Position numbers and translations under genes: made by a program. Under the pieces are notes generated by a model. The model was not told where the DNA came from and did not search any database. It saw only the letters and a list, made by a program, of their open reading frames with translations. From Sulfuricurvum sp. (lineage in GTDB: Bacteria > Campylobacterota > Campylobacteria > Campylobacterales > Sulfurimonadaceae), in contig JAGXHZ010000079.1 in the NCBI GenBank assembly GCA_024635855.1, positions 1 to 9,194 of the forward strand: a DNA stretch of 9,194 nucleotides, given 5' to 3'. Position 1 is the first letter of the stretch. Each line of letters opens with the position of its first letter. Below are positions 1 through 6,152 of the stretch, one piece after another.

Positions 1-513
1 ATCCAAATCTTCCGTAGAAGCATGGAAACTGTACCCGTCTTTCATAACAAACTCACGTGCACGCATCAATCCAAAACGGGGACGTGCTTCATCCCGAAAC
101 TTGGTTTTAACCTGATAGACATTAAGAGGAAGCTGTTTGTAGCTGGTCACACGGTTACGAACGATACTCACCATCATCTCTTCATGGGTAGGTCCAAGGA
201 CGAAAAGATTGTCTTTACGGTCACGGAAGCGGAGGAGCTCTTTTCCAAATTTTTCAATCCGACCGCTCTCTTGCCACAGCTCTGCGGGAGTGACAAAACT
301 CAAATCAACTTCCAATGCACCGCACGCCGACATCTCTTCATTAATGACATTCTCGATTTTACGAAGAACACGTTTTCCTAATGGCAAAAAATTATACAAT
401 CCGCTGGCAACCTGCGTAACAAATCCCGCACGGGAAAGATAGATATGACTTGGTAGCTGAGCATCTTTTGGAGACTCTTTAGTCGTCGGTATGTAGGCAC
501 GTGAAAAACGCAT
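1..513 (-). CDS. proS: Prolyl-tRNA synthetase, N-terminal part (cut by window edge)
   Basis: Class II aminoacyl-tRNA synthetase that charges tRNA-Pro with proline in the cytoplasm. The minus-strand reading frame is open for 171 codons from the ATG at 511-513 to the left window edge, so only the N-terminal catalytic part is present. Recognisable bacterial ProS blocks are the motif 1 region around residues 38-61 (LPLGKRVL within it), TPAELW at 75-80, GPTHEE at 107-112 and the motif 2 region at 140-163, containing [12 protein letters not shown] followed by MKDGYSF. The ATG shares one base with the hemA stop codon (TAATG) and is preceded by AAAAGGA at good spacing, so it is probably translationally coupled to hemA. 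hemA followed by proS is the order I recall for H. pylori HP0239/HP0238. No defect is visible in the part present. Identification is near certain. Confidence 0.97.
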   Translation of the reverse strand, partial: MRFSRAYIPTTKESPKDAQLPSHIYLSRAGFVTQVASGLYNFLPLGKRVLRKIENVINEEMSACGALEVDLSFVTPAELWQESGRIEKFGKELLRFRDRKDNLFVLGPTHEEMMVSIVRNRVTSYKQLPLNVYQVKTKFRDEARPRFGLMRAREFVMKDGYSFHASTEDLD

Positions 514-1805
514 TATTTTCCTTTTGGGTAATATTTACAACTGGTTTGGAGCATCTCTTCGCCCTCATCTTGATCCATTAAAAAACTCATTGATTCGATC
601 AAAGCATCCACGCGCATGGAATCCGAACCATCACGCATCCGACGTGCAATGGGATGCAAAAATCGTTTTAACGCCTGTTCGGCAGCTTTTTGCACAGCAT
701 ATTCATACTCTTTTGGGATATATCCGTTCATAATGACTCGCTGAGACTCTTCGTGTGCAGATTGATAAGCACGAGTGTACATGTTTTTAATCAAAGGCTC
801 AATGGAAAGCGTTTTAAGAAGTTCAAAAAATGTTGTACTGTGTCGGCTGACAAGGACAAAAGAAGTCCGTGCTTCATCTTCTCGCATCGCGATATTGGCA
901 CTTACAATATCTTTTAAATCATCAATGCAATAAAGATGTATCCCCCATGCTAAATTATCGCATTCAATATCACGAGGAACCGCCATATCAAACCAATAAC
1001 GGTCAAACGAACACGCCCCAATCATCTCATCCGTAATAATAGGGGATAAAGAACCGGTCGATGTAAATAAAACCGTATATTCATTAATCGCATATTTTAT
1101 CTCATCGTACGAACGGACACGCGCATTGCATTCACGAGCTATTGCTTCGGCTTTGCTAAACGTTCGGTTCATGATTGTGACATCAGCACCTCCGGCACTC
1201 AAATGCTTACAGGTTATCACAGACATTTCGCCCGAACCGATAACAAGAACTTTCACACCTTCAAACGTTCCTACGCACTCGCGGGCTTTTGAAACAGCAA
1301 CACTGGCGATAGAGACGGGACGGGATGAGATATCGGTTGCATTACGAATTTCAGCAGCACATTTTTGAGCCGCGATCAATGCTCGTGAGAGCTTAATTCC
1401 GCAGAACCCATTTTCACTGGAAAGCTTGAAAGCATCTTTGAGCTGACCTGCGATTTGCGTCTCTCCGATTACCATCGAATCCAAGGAACTTGCAACACTA
1501 AAAAGATGATGAATTGCTCCGTAATTATTGAGAATATCCGCTCGTGATTTCAGTTCATCGCGCCCGCTTTTAGCATGGATCGACAACAACGTCAAAATAT
1601 GGTCTTCTGCATCTTCAACGCAAGAACAGCTGCATAAAATTTCCATGCGGTTACAGGTTGAGAGAATCAGGGATTCACTAATACTGCTGTGCTCATTAAT
1701 ATGGGTAAGCATTTTTATTTTTGAGGCATCATCCGCGAACGCCAGTTTTTCACGCTGAGCCAGCGTTGAATTTTTATGTGAAAAACTAATGACAAGGTAA
1801 TGCAT
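513..1805 (-). CDS. hemA: Glutamyl-tRNA reductase
   Basis: NADPH-dependent reduction of Glu-tRNA to glutamate-1-semialdehyde, the first committed step of the C5 route to haem and other tetrapyrroles; cytoplasmic homodimer. The 430 residues match the usual full length. STCNRME places the catalytic nucleophile at Cys51, GETQIAGQ lies at 114-121, the nucleotide-binding turn GSGEMS at 190-195, [11 protein letters not shown] at 213-223 and MAVPRDIE near 274-281. The helical C-terminal part (from about 325) is the dimerisation domain. The ATG at 1803-1805 overlaps the stop of the polyprenyl synthase gene by one base. Only a weak purine stretch precedes it, so coupling to the upstream gene probably drives initiation. 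An unusual feature is a Cys-Ser-Cys-Ser-Cys run at 58-62, just after the active-site cysteine. Family assignment is very secure; the role of the extra cysteines is unknown. Confidence 0.97.
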   Translation of the reverse strand: MHYLVISFSHKNSTLAQREKLAFADDASKIKMLTHINEHSSISESLILSTCNRMEILCSCSCVEDAEDHILTLLSIHAKSGRDELKSRADILNNYGAIHHLFSVASSLDSMVIGETQIAGQLKDAFKLSSENGFCGIKLSRALIAAQKCAAEIRNATDISSRPVSIASVAVSKARECVGTFEGVKVLVIGSGEMSVITCKHLSAGGADVTIMNRTFSKAEAIARECNARVRSYDEIKYAINEYTVLFTSTGSLSPIITDEMIGACSFDRYWFDMAVPRDIECDNLAWGIHLYCIDDLKDIVSANIAMREDEARTSFVLVSRHSTTFFELLKTLSIEPLIKNMYTRAYQSAHEESQRVIMNGYIPKEYEYAVQKAAEQALKRFLHPIARRMRDGSDSMRVDALIESMSFLMDQDEGEEMLQTSCKYYPKGK

Positions 1806-2695
1806 TAATGGTTTCTCAAAATAACACTGGTAATGATGGCGCGCAATGCATCCTCATGGGAAACGGCACGGATAGCTTCATCACAAAGCAGCTGTGCATA
1901 CGCATACGACTTTTCAATGACACCGTGTTTTTTCATAACGCCAAAAAGCCACTCTTTCTCCTGCGAATCCAAAACGCGTCCATGACATCCCACTAACGTC
2001 TCTTTTTCAGTGCCCTCAAGCGCATCGTATAAATCAATATAGGGCAAGGTTGTTTTACCTTCGACAAAATCATTAAGTGAAGGTTTGCCAAGAGTAGCTT
2101 CATCGCTCGTGATATCCAAAATATCATCAACGATCTGAAAGGCAGTCCCTAGATTTTTCCCGTACAGTGCATATTTGTCTGCTTCTTTGTTTTCAAGCAA
2201 AGCCGCACAATAAGCACACGACTCAATCAACGTAGCTGTTTTAAGGTAGAGCATATGGAGATAATCATCACGATTAAGATTGAAACTTTTTGCCATCTCA
2301 ACGTCCATCATTTCGCCTACTGAAAGTTTCGTCACCGATTGAGCGACCGAATGGGCAATGCGCGGATCAAATGCCGTTAATGCACTAAAAGCTTTGGAAT
2401 ACAAAATATCCCCCAGCATAATAGCAACCTTGGAACCGTGCGTTGCATTCACCGATGCTGTTCCCCGTCGTAACGTTGCTTCATCGATAACATCATCATG
2501 GAGCAAGCTTGCAGCATGGATGAGTTCGACAATAGCCCCAAGCAAAGGAGCATCAGGATGTGAGGGAGCGATCGTCAAAATCAGTTTTGCACGAAGTCGT
2601 TTTCCCCCTGAGAGCTTGGAAAAAAGCTCCACGGCTTGAGGAAAATCAATTTCTGTAATCAATTGGCGGATGAGAGCTTCGACACGTTCCATCAT
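1805..2695 (-). CDS. ispB: Long-chain trans-polyprenyl diphosphate synthase
   Basis: Class I trans-prenyltransferase that condenses isopentenyl diphosphate onto allylic diphosphates, probably to build the side chain of menaquinone. The 296 residues contain GGKRLRAKL at 30-38, the first aspartate-rich motif DDVID at 67-71, RRG at 77-79, the KTA block at about 152-154 and the second aspartate-rich motif DDILD at 190-194. The residues just before the first motif are small (Ala and Ser) rather than aromatic, which in this family goes with long products, roughly C30-C40; exact length cannot be read. The start is ATGATG, with the first ATG at 2693-2695 sharing a base with the preceding stop. The neighbours match the order recalled around H. 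pylori HP0240. The symbol ispB is by analogy; a specific octaprenyl product is not shown. Confidence 0.92.
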   Translation of the reverse strand: MMERVEALIRQLITEIDFPQAVELFSKLSGGKRLRAKLILTIAPSHPDAPLLGAIVELIHAASLLHDDVIDEATLRRGTASVNATHGSKVAIMLGDILYSKAFSALTAFDPRIAHSVAQSVTKLSVGEMMDVEMAKSFNLNRDDYLHMLYLKTATLIESCAYCAALLENKEADKYALYGKNLGTAFQIVDDILDITSDEATLGKPSLNDFVEGKTTLPYIDLYDALEGTEKETLVGCHGRVLDSQEKEWLFGVMKKHGVIEKSYAYAQLLCDEAIRAVSHEDALRAIITSVILRNH

Positions 2696-3114
2696 TACTT
2701 CTTCACTTCCTTCTCTAAATAATCCACTAAAATTCTCTTTTCTCTATCAATCAGCAAAAAATCAAACAAAGCGGTTTGATTTTTATCGTCAAACTTTTTA
2801 AATACCACTAAAGCATACGGAACATCTCTCTCACTTTTAAGCGCAGGCAAGAGAGGTTTTCGAAAACTGTCATTGAGCCCAAGATAAAGAATATGCTGCC
2901 CGACAAATCGATCAAAACTTTCATGGACTACTAACGCTTTATCGGTATAAAGAGTCCATCGCCATAAAAAAACTCTCTCTTTCTTAGGTGTTGTTGTTTT
3001 TATGACCAGTTGAACGATTTCATCTTTTTTGAGAGTAAAACTTTTCATCTCGCGCCAAGGAGCTCCCTGTAATGAAAAAACAAGAAACACAAAGAGGAGA
3101 AAAGCTTTAATCAT
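2695..3114 (-). CDS. Small exported protein of unknown function (HP0241 position)
   Basis: I do not recognise a characterised family. The product is about 139 residues with a typical N-terminal export signal: Lys3, a hydrophobic stretch of about residues 4-14 (AFLLFVFLVFS), then LQGAPW. The mature part would be periplasmic or membrane-tethered. It is rich in Lys, Phe and Leu, with alternating hydrophobic residues suggesting a beta-rich fold (for example RVFLWRWTLYT and ALVVFKKF). I chose the ATG at 3112-3114 over the TTG directly before it because AGAAGGA sits too close to the TTG. The gene lies 8 bases after the DUF2018 stop and its own stop overlaps the polyprenyl synthase start (TAATG), so it is co-transcribed and probably translationally coupled. 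It occupies the place I recall for H. pylori HP0241, also uncharacterised. No catalytic motif is visible. Confidence 0.8.
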   Translation of the reverse strand: MIKAFLLFVFLVFSLQGAPWREMKSFTLKKDEIVQLVIKTTTPKKERVFLWRWTLYTDKALVVHESFDRFVGQHILYLGLNDSFRKPLLPALKSERDVPYALVVFKKFDDKNQTALFDFLLIDREKRILVDYLEKEVKK

Positions 3115-3122
3115 CAATCCTT

Positions 3123-3407
3123 CTATTCGTTTCGGCTCAACACGTTCCCAACAGAGATGATATAGAGATTTTTAATCATCGAGCTGACTTCATCTGCCCG
3201 CTCAAACTCAGCATTGCGAAGAATCGAATCAATATGGTCTTCACCATGCTGTTCTTGCAATAGCATCTCCATGACCGCCATACGCCCCATCAAACGTTCA
3301 AGCTCATTTTGAACTAAATCACGATTAGCGGCATAAACAATGTCCATAAATTTGCTTTTCGGTGAACCTTGAAAAATATCGTCTTCGTCTTCGAATAAAT
3401 TATACAT
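3123..3407 (-). CDS. DUF2018 family protein (HP0242-like, knotted homodimer fold)
   Basis: A 94-residue acidic, helix-rich protein with no signal peptide or membrane segment. It resembles H. pylori HP0242 as I remember it: an N-terminal segment with LFEDEDDIFQGSP, then the SKFMDIVYAANRDLVQNELERLMGRMAVMEMLL helical part, and the closing NVLSRNE, which parallels the NILSGNE end of HP0242. HP0242 has a solved structure showing an intertwined, knotted homodimer; its cellular role is unknown. The ATG at 3405-3407 follows GGGGA at short spacing, and an extended -10 promoter lies just upstream. It is the first gene of the unit that continues through the exported protein, polyprenyl synthase, hemA and proS. 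The family appears restricted to Campylobacterota, which supports the phylum call. Family membership rests on remembered similarity, not a search. Confidence 0.85.
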   Translation of the reverse strand: MYNLFEDEDDIFQGSPKSKFMDIVYAANRDLVQNELERLMGRMAVMEMLLQEQHGEDHIDSILRNAEFERADEVSSMIKNLYIISVGNVLSRNE

Positions 3408-3438
3408 CGTATCCCCAAAATATCAATTTAAAACGGCG

Positions 3439-3444
3439 ATTATA
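3439..3444 (-). promoter_or_regulatory. Extended -10 promoter of the DUF2018-to-proS operon
   Basis: On the minus strand the sequence reads TGGTATAAT, a perfect TATAAT with an extended TGn element. It lies in the 65-base gap between the ftsL-like stop and the DUF2018 start. The best -35 candidate at 17-18 bases spacing is poor (TTATGA), in line with Campylobacterota sigma-70 promoters, which often rely on the -10. The start site would fall near 3432, giving a leader of about 25 bases. Inferred from sequence only. Confidence 0.6.
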
Positions 3445-3472
3445 CCATCTGTATTCTTTAGTTCATAAAACG

Positions 3473-3751
3473 TTAAAACAACGTATCCAAAATTTTATTT
3501 TTGTACACCATATGTTCTACCTTTGCTCTTATGATTCGATTTTCTTCTTTGAGGGCATCGTGTTCGCGATTAAGCGTTGAGATTTCGCGGCTCTTGAAAT
3601 AAATTTGAGTTTGGATAAAGATTTTTGGAAATACAATGATCAAAATTAAAAATATTACAATAAAGACATTGCGTAAAAATTCTATACCCATCGTTTCATC
3701 AGGGTTGATAATCGATTGCGTCTCTTCTAATATGTCATGCTTTTCGTTCAT
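3473..3751 (-). CDS. ftsL: FtsL-like division protein (bitopic membrane protein with coiled coil)
   Basis: A 92-residue single-pass membrane protein: a short acidic cytoplasmic N-terminus (1-24), one strongly hydrophobic segment at about 25-48 (VFIVIFLILIIVF within it), then a charged heptad-like helix at about 52-85 with Leu/Ile spacing (STLNREHDALKEENRIIRAKV). This is the architecture of FtsL, which with FtsB and FtsQ bridges early and late divisome proteins. Sequence is poorly conserved in this family, so the call rests on topology plus position directly after rsmH, the classical dcw-cluster place for ftsL. The ATG at 3749-3751 is 6 bases after the rsmH stop, and the TAGG of that stop region can serve as its ribosome binding site. 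Unlike the classical cluster, no ftsI or mur gene follows. An FtsB/DivIC-type protein is the alternative. Confidence 0.75.
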   Translation of the reverse strand: MNEKHDILEETQSIINPDETMGIEFLRNVFIVIFLILIIVFPKIFIQTQIYFKSREISTLNREHDALKEENRIIRAKVEHMVYKNKILDTLF

Positions 3752-3757
3752 TGTAAC

Positions 3758-4678
3758 CTATCTGTTTATCTCAAAAATTCGTAATTTTGCACTGCGGGAT
3801 CTCGAGTTGGCACGCAGTTCGTCGTCTTGCGCACTCAACGGTTTTTTAGTTATTACTTTCCCTATCGAGTGAGTATTGCCGCACGTACATCGCATCGCGT
3901 CATCCGGACAGATACAATTTTTTGCCCATAATGCAAAACGCTGCTTTACAATTCGATCCTCCAGAGAATGGAACGTAATAATTCCGACGCGCAACCGTTT
4001 TTGCGGTCCATTTTCAATCGCATCCAACAATCTGACCAGTTCACCCAGTTCATCGTTTACCTCAATGCGGATTCCCTGCATTACGAGAGTACTTGGATGA
4101 ATTTTTTTACCCTTGGGCATCAAATGAAAAATCGCATTCGAAAGCTCTTTTGCCGACTCAAAAGGACGTTTTTTGACCATAGTCTCGGCAACGATACGAG
4201 CGTTTGTCACTTCTCCGTATTCACGCAAAATTTTCTCTAAATCGCTTTGTCCATAGGTATTGACCACCTCATACGCACTCAATGACGCATTGGGGTCCAT
4301 GCGCATATCCAAGCAATCGCTCTCATATGAAAATCCGCGTTCTCTTACATCAAGCTGTAAAGAGGATACCCCTATATCGGCTAAAATACCGCAAACCTGA
4401 TCGGTTTTTTCGGTTAAAATAGCTTCTGCTACGGTCGAAAAACGCCCTTGCCGTATCTCAGCTCGATCTCCGTAAGAGATTAAACGCTTCGTTGAGAATT
4501 CAATCGCCGTAGGGTCTTGATCAATACCGATTACTTTTCGATTGGGTTGAGCATCGAGCAATAACGACGTATGCCCGCCGTACCCAAGCGTACAGTCAAT
4601 AATAATTCCTGTGTCACACACGGCAAATGCTTCTACCACTTCACGGTACAAAACAGGAATATGAGGGATATCTTGCAC
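3758..4678 (-). CDS. rsmH: 16S rRNA (cytosine-1402-N4)-methyltransferase RsmH (MraW)
   Basis: SAM-dependent enzyme that methylates N4 of C1402 in the decoding centre of 16S rRNA. The 306 residues match the family. Visible blocks are HIPVLYREVV at 6-15, the SAM-binding DCTLGYGGHT at 28-37, GIDQDP at 51-56, ADIGVSSLQLD at 100-110, RGFSY at 114-118, DMRMDP at 124-129, QGIRIEVNDEL at 201-211 and TFHSLEDRIVKQRF at 235-248. A four-cysteine pattern follows (Cys255, 257, 264, 266), also found in many non-enterobacterial RsmH proteins as I recall. The start is GTG at 4676-4678: TAAGG lies 7 bases upstream and the next residues match the family N-terminus. It follows bioA by 28 bases and precedes the ftsL-like gene by 6, so the three are probably one transcript. 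Confidence 0.96.
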   Translation of the reverse strand: MQDIPHIPVLYREVVEAFAVCDTGIIIDCTLGYGGHTSLLLDAQPNRKVIGIDQDPTAIEFSTKRLISYGDRAEIRQGRFSTVAEAILTEKTDQVCGILADIGVSSLQLDVRERGFSYESDCLDMRMDPNASLSAYEVVNTYGQSDLEKILREYGEVTNARIVAETMVKKRPFESAKELSNAIFHLMPKGKKIHPSTLVMQGIRIEVNDELGELVRLLDAIENGPQKRLRVGIITFHSLEDRIVKQRFALWAKNCICPDDAMRCTCGNTHSIGKVITKKPLSAQDDELRANSRSRSAKLRIFEINR

Positions 4679-4706
4679 TTAAAAACCTTAGATTATGTTA
4701 GTTGCA

Positions 4707-6008
4707 TTATACACAGTGCTCGTTTAAAGCCGACTCAATCGCATCAAATATTCTCATCAGCTCATTCTCGGATATAACATACGGAGGCATAACATAAATA
4801 ACACTCCCCAAAGGTCGTATTAATACCCCAAGCCCCAAACAATGTCGATGAAGCTTCACCCCAATTCGTTGGCTTGAGTCAAAGCCCTCTAGTTCAATAA
4901 CTCCAATCATACCGCATTGGCGTGTTTCCTTCACACCAATACGTTTTTCAAACCGTAAAAGTTCTTTCGTAATAAGGGCAGATAACACTTTATTGGCTTC
5001 AATAACATTGTTATTCTCAAAAATATCCAATGTCGCATTGGCTGCCGCGCACGCAAGCGCATTGCCCGTATAACTGTGTGAATGCAAAAAAGTTCGGTAT
5101 GGGTCATAATCGCAATAAAAAGTATCGTAAACAGCATCCGTTGTTATTACCACCGATAAAGGTAAATATCCTCCCGTCAGCCCTTTGGAGAGGATTAGAA
5201 AATCAGGGGTAATACCCGCTTGCTCACAGGCAAACATACTCCCCGTTCTCCCAAACCCTACCATGATTTCATCCGCAATAAAATGGACACCATAGTTTTC
5301 ACACAATTTTTTAGCTCCGGTTAAAAAATAGGGATGATACATCACCATTCCACCGGCCCCTTGAACAAGCGGCTCGACAATGAGTGCGGCGATTTCGGCA
5401 CTTTTCTCTTTTAATAACACTTCATACGCATCAAGTGCCGCTTGCGCTGCTTCAATCGACTGATTGTCAGGAACAGGAGTTTGAATGGAATGGATTAATA
5501 ACGGTGCATACGTCTCTTTATAAAGAGCTACATCGCCGATCGAAAGGGCTCCCAATGTTTCTCCGTGATAACTGTTGGAAAGAGAGACGAATAACGCTTT
5601 GTTAGCACCCTTATTTTTGTGTGCATGGTACGACATTTTTAGCGCAACTTCAATGGCGCTCGAACCGTTATCGGCGTAAAAACAGCGGCTTAATCCATCC
5701 GGAGCAAGCGCAATTAGACGCTCTGAGAGACGAACGATCCCTTCATGGGTAAATCCTGCAAGTATCACATGTTCCAATGTGTCCAATTGTTCTTTAATTT
5801 TATCGTTAATTTCGCGGTTTGCATGACCAAAAAGATTTACCCACCAACTGCTGATCGCATCGATGTATTGCTTTCCCTCAAAATCTTCAAGATAAACACC
5901 TCGTCCGCGTGCAATGGGAATAATCGGAAACGTTTCGTGATCTTTCATCTGGGTACACGGATGCCATAAAACATTCTGATCCCGTTGTGAAATCGTAGCA
6001 TTAGTCAT
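4707..6008 (-). CDS. bioA: Adenosylmethionine-8-amino-7-oxononanoate aminotransferase
   Basis: PLP enzyme that converts KAPA to DAPA, using SAM as amino donor, in biotin synthesis. The 433 residues are full length. Visible features are WHPCTQM at 15-21, SSWWVN at 53-58, the PLP phosphate loop NGSSAIEVALKM at 114-125, NSYHGETLGALS at 145-156, VEPLVQGAGGM at 211-221, the PLP-contacting ADEIMVGFGRTG at 245-256 (Asp246) and the Schiff-base lysine in LSKGLTGGYLPLSV at Lys275. Residue 18 is Cys where E. coli BioA has Tyr17 in the substrate pocket. The ATG at 6006-6008 is preceded by AGGGA at 5 bases. No other biotin gene is in the window. It is the first gene of the rsmH/ftsL transcript and faces away from the ppiD-like gene. 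A related class III aminotransferase is unlikely given the WHP and SSWW motifs. Confidence 0.95.
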   Translation of the reverse strand: MTNATISQRDQNVLWHPCTQMKDHETFPIIPIARGRGVYLEDFEGKQYIDAISSWWVNLFGHANREINDKIKEQLDTLEHVILAGFTHEGIVRLSERLIALAPDGLSRCFYADNGSSAIEVALKMSYHAHKNKGANKALFVSLSNSYHGETLGALSIGDVALYKETYAPLLIHSIQTPVPDNQSIEAAQAALDAYEVLLKEKSAEIAALIVEPLVQGAGGMVMYHPYFLTGAKKLCENYGVHFIADEIMVGFGRTGSMFACEQAGITPDFLILSKGLTGGYLPLSVVITTDAVYDTFYCDYDPYRTFLHSHSYTGNALACAAANATLDIFENNNVIEANKVLSALITKELLRFEKRIGVKETRQCGMIGVIELEGFDSSQRIGVKLHRHCLGLGVLIRPLGSVIYVMPPYVISENELMRIFDAIESALNEHCV

Positions 6009-6043
6009 ATCAATCCCTATAATTAATCAATTTTTACCTATAA

Positions 6044-6055
6044 ATGTTATAACAT
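6044..6055. promoter_or_regulatory. 12-bp perfect palindrome, candidate bidirectional promoter or operator
   Basis: The sequence ATGTTATAACAT is identical on both strands and lies in the 144-base gap between the divergent bioA and ppiD-like genes. Each strand reads TGTTATAAC, an extended TGn element followed by a -10-like hexamer with one mismatch (TATAAC). Start sites would fall near 6039 on the minus strand (about a 30-base bioA leader) and near 6060 on the plus strand (about a 90-base ppiD leader). It could instead be a dimeric repressor site, so either role is inference. A second weak plus-strand -10 candidate, TAAAAT, lies at 6102-6107. Nothing else stands out in this gap. Confidence 0.4.
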
Positions 6056-6152
6056 CTGTTATTCCACCTCTATTTTCATAGAAGTTTAATGGTAAACGCA
6101 CTAAAATATCCTAATTTTACACCATAAAACCATATTAAAGGTCCACAACATA

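Noticed and set aside
22..381. 119-codon plus-strand open frame
   Set aside because: It lies antisense inside the clearly coding proS gene; its translation looks like no known protein and it has no ribosome binding site of note.
3465..3486. AACGTT-centred AT-rich repeat at the end of the ftsL-like gene, considered as a terminator
   Set aside because: The self-complementary core is only about six bases, with no GC-rich stem and no following T run, so it does not qualify as an intrinsic terminator.
5384..5605. Plus-strand open frame opposite bioA
   Set aside because: Shadow of the conserved bioA coding strand, with no independent evidence of coding.
6034..6043. TTACCTATAA in the bioA leader, one mismatch from the BioR operator consensus TTATMKATAA
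   Set aside because: BioR is a mainly alphaproteobacterial GntR regulator, the match is imperfect, and such AT-rich decamers are expected by chance in this leader. No regulator gene is nearby.
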